Translations under genes and position numbers: made by a program
Assembly: GCF_021173675.1 (NCBI RefSeq)
Contig: NZ_JAIHON010000019.1
Location: 62,001 to 126,000 of the forward strand
Length of the DNA: 64,000 bases
Direction: 5' to 3'
Source of the DNA: Streptomyces lincolnensis
Lineage (GTDB): Bacteria; Actinomycetota; Actinomycetes; Streptomycetales; Streptomycetaceae
Shown: positions 58,811 through 64,000 of the stretch, piece by piece
Numbering within the stretch: the first letter of the stretch is position 1
How the letters are laid out: each line of letters starts with the position of its first letter
The notes under the pieces: generated by a model
What the model was told of the DNA's origin: nothing
Seen by the model: only the letters and a program-made list of their open reading frames with translations
Database searches by the model: none

Positions 58811-59576
58811 CGTCGCCGTACTCCGGGAAGTCCGGGACACCGTCCTCCGGGAAGGCACCCAGGAAGTCCTCCACGACGGCCAGGAACTCCTCCGGCCTGG
58901 CCTCGTGCACCAGATGACCGCCTCCGACGGTCACCAGCCGCGCGTCGGGGATCGCCTCGGCGAGCTCCGCCAGTTGCTCCTGCGGGATCGGGCTGGTGGG
59001 GCCGCCGCCGATCAGCAGCGTCGGCATGGTGATCCGCCCCATGTGGTCCCACCACACGGGGTCGGGGGCGTTCCGCTGCCGGTCCGTCGCGAGCACCATG
59101 GCCCAGTCGAACGGCAGCTCCCCGTCGGGCCGTTCGGCGGGCGGCCGGGGCGGGTCGAGCGGAAACGGCGCCGGCACGTCCTCCAGGACCAGACGGCGAA
59201 CACGATCGGGCGCGCACTGTGCCACCAGGTAGGCGACGGCACCACCCAGCGAGTGCCCCACCACGTCGACGCGTCCGACACCGAGGACGTCCAGGAAGCC
59301 GAGGACGTCGTCCCGCATCACCTCCTGCCCGTAGACCTCCGGACCGGCTCCCGGTTCGGTGCCCGGCCAGTCACTGCGGCCGTGCCCGCGCAGATCGACG
59401 GCGTACACGCGACGCGGACGCTCCCCTGAGGCGACCTTTGCGGCGATCTCCGCCCAGTCCGTGCCATCGGCGCCCCTGCAGTGCAGCAGAAGCACCGGGG
59501 GCGCGCCCTCGGGCCCCCAGACGCGATACGCGAGGGTGATGCCGTTGGCCTTGACGGTGCGCGGTTCGCTGTCCAT
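58788..59576 (-). CDS. Alpha/beta hydrolase
   Basis: A 262-residue cytosolic hydrolase. VVGHSLGGAVAYLVA is the nucleophile elbow; the oxyanion region is LLLHCRGADGTDW; the catalytic His is in VGGGHLVHEARPE and an Asp lies after the TLLIGGG strand region. The substrate is unknown. TAGCTT on the minus strand ends seven nucleotides before the ATG and no ribosome-binding site is seen, suggesting a leaderless mRNA. The 3' end overlaps the sulfatase-like gene by 23 bp. Confidence 0.88.
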   Translation of the reverse strand: MDSEPRTVKANGITLAYRVWGPEGAPPVLLLHCRGADGTDWAEIAAKVASGERPRRVYAVDLRGHGRSDWPGTEPGAGPEVYGQEVMRDDVLGFLDVLGVGRVDVVGHSLGGAVAYLVAQCAPDRVRRLVLEDVPAPFPLDPPRPPAERPDGELPFDWAMVLATDRQRNAPDPVWWDHMGRITMPTLLIGGGPTSPIPQEQLAELAEAIPDARLVTVGGGHLVHEARPEEFLAVVEDFLGAFPEDGVPDFPEYGDVTSRMPS

Positions 59577-59748
59577 GCCGGTCAAGCTAGCGGGAGGGAT
59601 GTCACGCCCGGCCGGTGCTCTGCCGAGGGCAGAACGGCGCCCTGTCTCACGGCTTCTCTCAGGTTCGCCACCGGGGGAAGCTGTACCGCGACACGGTGAG
59701 AAGGTGCTGTTCCACCTTTCGTTTGCGGTTGCTAGGGAGAGTGTCCCC

Positions 59749-61044
59749 ATGGCGGATGGGACGGACCTGCTGGACTCGGGGGAACGCCTGGGCGCGGAGG
59801 CGTTGCGGGGGTTGCAGTTGGAGCGGCTGCGGGCCTCGCTGCGGCACGCGTACGAGAACGTGCCCTTCTATCGGGAGTCCTTCGACAAGGCCGGTGTCGG
59901 TCCGGACGACTGTCGGTCACTGGACGATCTGGCCCGTTTCCCGTTCACCACCAAGGCGGACCTCCGGGAGAACTACCCGTACGGGATGTTCGCCGTGCCC
60001 CAGGAGCGGATCCGGCGGCTGCACGCTTCCAGCGGCACCACGGGGCGCCCGACGGTGGTCGGCTACACCGAGGGCGACCTGTCCCTGTGGGCCGACCTGG
60101 TGGCCCGGTCGCTGCGTGCGGCGGGTGGGCGCCCCGGGGACAAGGTCCATGTGGCGTACGGCTACGGGCTGTTCACCGGAGGTCTCGGCGCGCACTACGG
60201 GGCCGAGCGGCTCGGTTGTACGGTCATCCCGGCGTCGGGCGGGATGACGGCCCGCCAGGTCCAGTTGATCCAGGACCTCGGGCCCGAGGTCATCATGGTG
60301 ACGCCGTCGTACATGCTGACGATCCTCGACGAGTTCGAGCGGCAGGGAGTGGACCCGCGGGGCACGTCCCTGCGGGTGGGTGTCTTCGGGGCCGAGCCGT
60401 GGACGGAGGAGATGCGGCGTGAGATCGAGGAGCGGTTCGCGATCGACGCCGTGGACATATACGGGCTGTCGGAGGTGATCGGCCCGGGCGTGGCGCAGGA
60501 GTGCGTGGAGACCAAGGACGGGCTGCACATCTGGGAGGACCACTTCTACCCGGAGGTCGTCGACCCGTTCACCGGTGAGGTGCTGCCGGACGGTGAGCGG
60601 GGCGAGTTGGTCTTCACCTCGCTCACCAAGGAGGCCATGCCGGTCGTCCGCTACCGGACACGGGACCTGACGCGGCTGCTGCCGGGGACGGCGCGGGTCT
60701 TCCGGCGGATGGAGAAGGTGACCGGCCGCAGTGACGACATGGTGATCCTGCGCGGGGTGAACCTCTTCCCCACCCAGGTCGAGGAGATCGTCCTGCGCAC
60801 CCCCGGCGTCGCGCCGCACTTCCAGCTCCGCCTCACCCGCGAGGGCCGCCTCGACGCCCTCACCGTGCGCGCGGAAGCCCGCCCCGACGCGACACCCGAG
60901 GACCGGGAGACGGCGGCTCGGGCCATCACCATGGCGGTGAAGGACGGCATCGGGGTGTCGGTCGCCGTCGAGATCGTCGATCCGGAGACGCTGGAGCGGT
61001 CGGTGGGCAAGATCCGGCGGATCGAGGACCTGCGCCCGCGTTAG
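59749..61044 (+). CDS. paaK: Phenylacetate-CoA ligase
   Basis: A 431-residue AMP-forming ligase activating phenylacetate or a related aryl acid. RHAYENVPFYRESFDKAGV, the P-loop LHASSGTTGRPTVVGYT, YGYGLFTGGLGAHYGAE, YGLSEVIGPGVAQEC and DDMVILRGVNLFPTQVEEI are in the PaaK order. AGGGAG lies 8 nt before the ATG. The rest of the phenylacetate pathway is not nearby, so the ligase may feed another pathway or work with a distant paa cluster. Confidence 0.93.
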   Translation: MADGTDLLDSGERLGAEALRGLQLERLRASLRHAYENVPFYRESFDKAGVGPDDCRSLDDLARFPFTTKADLRENYPYGMFAVPQERIRRLHASSGTTGRPTVVGYTEGDLSLWADLVARSLRAAGGRPGDKVHVAYGYGLFTGGLGAHYGAERLGCTVIPASGGMTARQVQLIQDLGPEVIMVTPSYMLTILDEFERQGVDPRGTSLRVGVFGAEPWTEEMRREIEERFAIDAVDIYGLSEVIGPGVAQECVETKDGLHIWEDHFYPEVVDPFTGEVLPDGERGELVFTSLTKEAMPVVRYRTRDLTRLLPGTARVFRRMEKVTGRSDDMVILRGVNLFPTQVEEIVLRTPGVAPHFQLRLTREGRLDALTVRAEARPDATPEDRETAARAITMAVKDGIGVSVAVEIVDPETLERSVGKIRRIEDLRPR

Positions 61045-61052
61045 CGGGCCAC

Positions 61053-61436
61053 CTACGGGGCGGCCTCGCGGAAGAGGGCCAGGAGGGCGTGCGCCTGTGG
61101 GGCGCCCGCGTCGAAGAACTGCGTGGCCGGTGCGGGTGGCACGGCGGTTCCCTGCATGCGGACTTCATGGCAGCTGAAGCAGAACGCCGCCTCGAACAGC
61201 GCCAGGTCGAGAGTGTCCGCGTAGGCGCGGACACTCCAGCCCGGCGAGAAGCCGCAGCGGTGCTGCTCGCCGGCGGGCAGGCTCCCGATCAAGGCCAGGG
61301 CGTCGGCGGCCTCGCTCCCGACCCAGTGGGCACCCGCCCTGCCGGGATACGGGGCGCCCCGCTGTGCGGGGAGTTCGGAGATCCTTACGACCTCCAGCAA
61401 CACAGCGGTGGCTACGGCTTCGGCGGGGAGCTGCAT
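61053..61436 (-). CDS. Hypothetical protein
   Basis: A 127-residue protein with no recognised family. It starts MQLPAEAVATAVLLEVVRIS and contains a Cys cluster in EAAFCFSCHEVRMQG plus QHRCGFSPGW, which could bind metal. TATGGT on the minus strand (61478-61473) lies 36 nt before the ATG and may be a -10. It is located between the paaK gene (converging) and the acyl-CoA synthetase gene (same strand, upstream). Function unknown. Confidence 0.55.
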   Translation of the reverse strand: MQLPAEAVATAVLLEVVRISELPAQRGAPYPGRAGAHWVGSEAADALALIGSLPAGEQHRCGFSPGWSVRAYADTLDLALFEAAFCFSCHEVRMQGTAVPPAPATQFFDAGAPQAHALLALFREAAP

Positions 61437-61516
61437 GTGCGCAGTCTGCCCCGGCCGCCCCTGACCGGTCACACCATACGAATCAGTGCCCCGCGCAGTA
61501 CGAGCCCCGCTCCCCC

Positions 61517-63010
61517 TCAGGCGAACCGGTCCCTCAGCTCCCGCTTGAGGATCTTCCCGCTCGCGTTGCGCGGCAGCTCGTCCACGAACACCACCCGCTT
61601 CGGTGCCTTGAAGTGGGCGAGGTGCTCGCGGGCGTGGGTGAGGAGTTCGGCTTCGCTCACCTCGCCGCGGGGGACGACGACCGCGGTGACGGCCTCGATC
61701 CAGCGTTCGTCGGGGAGGCCGATCACGGCGACCTCGGCGACGGCCTCGTGGGTGTAGAGGACGTCCTCGACCTGGCGTGAAGCGACCAGGACACCACCGG
61801 AGTTGATGACGTCCTTGACCCGGTCGACGATGGTGAAGTAGCCGTGGGCGTCGCGCACGGCGAGGTCGCCGGAGTGGAACCAGCCGTCGCGGAAGGCCTC
61901 GGCGGTCTCCTCGGGCTTGTCCCAGTAGCCCTCGCACAGCTGCGGGGAGCGGTAGACGATCTCGCCGGGTGTGCCGTCGGGCACGTCCTTGCCGTCCTCG
62001 TCGACCACGCGGGCGTCCACGAACAGGACGGGCCGGCCGCAGGAGTCCATCCGGCCCTTGTGCTCGTCGGGGGCCAGGACGGTGGCGAGGGGGCCGATCT
62101 CGCTCTGACCGAAGCAGTTGTAGAAGGCGAGTTTCGGCAGACGTGCGCGCAGGCGCTCCAGGACGGGCACCGGCATGATCGACGCGCCGTAGTACGCCTT
62201 GCGCAGGCCGCCGAGGTCACGGGTGGCGAAGTCGGGGCGGTTGGCCAGGGCGATCCACACCGTCGGCGGGGCGAACAGGCTGTCCGCGCGGCCGGCCTCG
62301 ATCAGGTCGAAGAGGCGGTCGCCGTCCGGTGCGTCGAGGATGACGTTGGTCGCTCCGACCGCGAGGTAGGGCAGCAGGAACACGTGCATCTGCGCCGAGT
62401 GGTACAGCGGCAGCGAGTGCACCGGGCGGTCGCCCGCGCTCAGGTCGAGGGCGGTGATGGCGCTCAGGTACTCGTGCACCAGGGCGCGGTGGGTCATCAT
62501 CGCGCCCTTGGGCAGGGCCGTCGTACCGGAGGTGTACAGCAGCTGGACGAGGTCCTCGGCGCGTGCTTCCGGGCCGTCGTGGGCGGGCGCGGCGGCCAGC
62601 CGGGCGAGCAGCGAGTCGTCCGCGTCGCGCAGGGGCAGCGTACGGATTCCGTCCGGGAGCCGGCCGCCGAGGGCCGGGTCGGCGAGGACCAGGGTGCTGC
62701 CGGACTGGGTGAGGATGTACGCGAGGTCGTCACCGGTCAGGTTCTGGTTGACCGGCACGTGCACCAGGCCCGCGCGGGCGCAGGCGAGGAAGCCGATCAG
62801 ATAGGCGTCGGAGTTGTGGCCGTAGGCGCCGACCCGGGCGCCGGGTGCGAGGCCCTGGTCCAGGAGGACACTCGCCGCGCGGGAGACGGCCGCGTCGAGT
62901 TCCTCGTACGTCCACGATCGGTCGCCGTACTCCACCGCGACGCGCGCGGGAGTGCGTCGGGCGGTGCGTCGCAGCACCCCGTCAACCGTACTGCCGTGTC
63001 CAGGCGTCAT
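61517..63010 (-). CDS. Long-chain acyl-CoA synthetase/AMP-binding enzyme
   Basis: A 497-residue AMP-forming acyl-CoA ligase. LLYTSGTTALPKGAMMTHRA is the P-loop (with Ala where Gly is usual), YNCFGQSEIGPLATV the A5 region, GWFHSGDLAVRD the ATP motif and NASGKILKREL the catalytic Lys. The ATG at 63010 is preferred over 63040 since TAGGTT on the minus strand ends seven nucleotides before it, as for a leaderless transcript. Substrate unknown. It is divergent from a secreted acylase across a palindromic operator. Confidence 0.9.
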   Translation of the reverse strand: MTPGHGSTVDGVLRRTARRTPARVAVEYGDRSWTYEELDAAVSRAASVLLDQGLAPGARVGAYGHNSDAYLIGFLACARAGLVHVPVNQNLTGDDLAYILTQSGSTLVLADPALGGRLPDGIRTLPLRDADDSLLARLAAAPAHDGPEARAEDLVQLLYTSGTTALPKGAMMTHRALVHEYLSAITALDLSAGDRPVHSLPLYHSAQMHVFLLPYLAVGATNVILDAPDGDRLFDLIEAGRADSLFAPPTVWIALANRPDFATRDLGGLRKAYYGASIMPVPVLERLRARLPKLAFYNCFGQSEIGPLATVLAPDEHKGRMDSCGRPVLFVDARVVDEDGKDVPDGTPGEIVYRSPQLCEGYWDKPEETAEAFRDGWFHSGDLAVRDAHGYFTIVDRVKDVINSGGVLVASRQVEDVLYTHEAVAEVAVIGLPDERWIEAVTAVVVPRGEVSEAELLTHAREHLAHFKAPKRVVFVDELPRNASGKILKRELRDRFA

Positions 63011-63016
63011 ACGGGA

Positions 63017-63033
63017 CAACCTACCGGTTGGTA
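63017..63033. promoter_or_regulatory. Overlapping palindromes in the ligase/acylase gap
   Basis: CAACC-TACC-GGTTG (63017-63030) and TACC-GGTT-GGTA (63022-63033) overlap, and the ligase -10 candidate TAGGTT (63023-63018, minus strand) lies inside them. ACC/GGT palindromes of this type are common TetR operators in actinobacteria. A repressor bound here would block the ligase promoter. Confidence 0.5.
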
Positions 63034-63073
63034 CGCTCAACCGCTCCTTCCCTCAATGACGTTGGGAGGCACG

Positions 63074-64000
63074 ATGCGCACCCGCCTGAGACGCGCCGTG
63101 GTCACGGCCGTCGCCCTGTTCACCGCCGGCACGGCACTGCCGGCATCCGCAGCACAGAGCGCACAGAGCCCGCAGAGCTCACGTCAGGACCATCCGTCCC
63201 ACGGTCGGCTGTCCGCCACCATCCGCTACACGGAGTACGGCATTCCGCACATCGTCGCGAAGGACTACGCGAGCCTCGGTTTCGGTACGGGCTGGGCGCA
63301 GGCCGCCGACCAGGTGTGCACGCTCGCCGACGGTTTCGTGACCGTGCGCGGCGAGCGTTCGCGGTTCTTCGGGCCGGACGCGCAGGCCGACTCGCTGTCC
63401 TCCGCCGCCAAGAACCTCTCCAGCGACCAGTACTTCGGCGGGGTGCGGGCGGCCGGCACCGTGGAGAGGCTGCTCGCCGAACCGGCGCCGCGCGGTCCGA
63501 GCCGGCAGTCGAAGGATGTGATGCGGGGCTTCGCGGCGGGCTACAACGCCTGGCTGAGGCAGAACCGCATCACCGACCCCGCGTGCCGGGGCGCCGCCTG
63601 GGTGCGCCCGGTGACCGCCCTCGACGTGGCCGCGCGGGGCTTCGCCCTGGCCGTGCTCGGCGGTCAGGGCCGGGCGGTGGACGGGATCACGGCGGCGCGG
63701 CCACCGGGCACCGCCGCGGCCGCCCCGGTGCGGCCGGACGCCCGGGACACCGCCCGGGCCGCCCGTGAGCTCTTCGCCTCCGACTCCGCCGGCATGGGGT
63801 CCAACGCGGTCGCCTTCCGGGGCACCACGACGGCGAACGGCCGCGGTCTGCTGCTGGGCAATCCGCACTACCCCTGGCAGGGCGGGCGCCGCTTCTGGCA
63901 GGCGCAGCAGACCATCCCCGGCGAACTGAACGTCTCCGGCGCCGCGCTGCTCGGCACTCCCACCGTGTCCATAGGGCACACCGCACATGTGGCCTGGAGC
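63074..64000 (+). CDS. Secreted penicillin acylase family protein (partial)
   Basis: An N-terminal-nucleophile hydrolase cut by the right edge after 309 codons. GGGAGG lies 4 nt before the ATG; a signal peptide spans 1-27 (RTRLRRAVVTAVALFTAG, cleavage near ASA-AQ). YTEYGIPHIVAKDYASLGFG and GWAQAADQVC are the alpha-subunit start; GMGSNAVAFRG contains Ser243, the expected self-processing nucleophile beginning the beta subunit, and LLGNPHYPW follows. Streptomyces relatives (such as AhlM) cleave acyl-homoserine lactones, penicillins or other amides; the substrate here is open. Confidence 0.92.
   Translation, partial: MRTRLRRAVVTAVALFTAGTALPASAAQSAQSPQSSRQDHPSHGRLSATIRYTEYGIPHIVAKDYASLGFGTGWAQAADQVCTLADGFVTVRGERSRFFGPDAQADSLSSAAKNLSSDQYFGGVRAAGTVERLLAEPAPRGPSRQSKDVMRGFAAGYNAWLRQNRITDPACRGAAWVRPVTALDVAARGFALAVLGGQGRAVDGITAARPPGTAAAAPVRPDARDTARAARELFASDSAGMGSNAVAFRGTTTANGRGLLLGNPHYPWQGGRRFWQAQQTIPGELNVSGAALLGTPTVSIGHTAHVAWS

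Noticed and set aside
1..64000. CRISPR arrays, tRNA/rRNA genes, insertion sequences, phage genes
   Set aside because: No regularly spaced repeats, no tRNA-like cloverleaf or rRNA sequence recognised, and no transposase, integrase or phage structural proteins among the readable genes.

Overview
The window reads as chromosomal DNA of a Streptomyces or very close relative. The evidence is very high G+C with strong third-position bias, many GTG/TTG starts, and families largely tied to this group: a sortase-anchored long chaplin, an SsgA-like protein, SPW-repeat and DUF397 proteins, a GH19 chitinase behind DasR-type sites, and a PAS/SpoIIE-type phosphatase. No rRNA, tRNA, CRISPR array, prophage or insertion sequence was seen. 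The left and right ends cut genes (a maltokinase-cap-like protein and a penicillin acylase).

Layout. 1-6.4 kb: carbohydrate and redox genes (aldo/keto reductase, chitinase, methyltransferase, aldehyde dehydrogenase, acyl-CoA-dehydrogenase-like protein, secreted SH3-like protein). 6.5-13.1 kb: a five-gene organosulfur operon (sfnG, dszC-like, ssuE, sfnB, ssuD) with a divergent LysR regulator and, ahead of sfnG, a small leader peptide ending in Cys-Cys that looks like a cysteine attenuator. 13.5-18.4 kb: SDR/DUF2867 protein, photolyase, B12-binding MerR regulator and ECF sigma factor, a probable light-response group. 18.6-23.6 kb: membrane stress proteins, two small kinase-like genes, GNAT, and a MerR/MFS efflux pair with a shared operator. 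24.0-30.6 kb: an apparent four-gene operon (small membrane protein, galE, a 1461-residue membrane protein with PAS, GGDEF and EAL domains fused to a PLP-dependent alpha-oxoamine synthase, and a methyltransferase) behind a double palindromic operator. This is the most unusual part of the window.

30.5-39.4 kb: GH15 hydrolase, chaplin, secreted tripeptidyl-peptidase-like hydrolase, AraC regulator, I36 inhibitor with a coupled lipoprotein, asparagine synthetase. 39.6-47 kb: MarR/thioesterase pair, baeRF protein, SsgA-like protein, PP2C phosphatase, an NsdA/NsdB-like developmental regulator and a small-molecule kinase-like gene. 47-50.8 kb: secreted amidase, a decayed universal-stress gene and a DUF397 protein. 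50.9-56.7 kb: a lipid or steroid side-chain catabolic set (two thiolase-like proteins, a DUF35 protein, an enoyl-CoA hydratase and a divergent acyl-CoA synthetase) around a KstR-like site and a second palindrome. 56.8-64 kb: sulfatase-like membrane protein, alpha/beta hydrolase, phenylacetate-CoA ligase, a second acyl-CoA synthetase and a secreted penicillin acylase.

How the genes work together. The sulfur operon should liberate sulfite from dimethyl sulfone and sulfonates under sulfur limitation, with the leader peptide sensing cysteine supply. The fused c-di-GMP/oxoamine-synthase operon couples a second-messenger module, by physical fusion, to an enzyme type that makes aminoketone metabolites including some autoinducers; its product and role are unknown. 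All functional calls rest on sequence reading alone.
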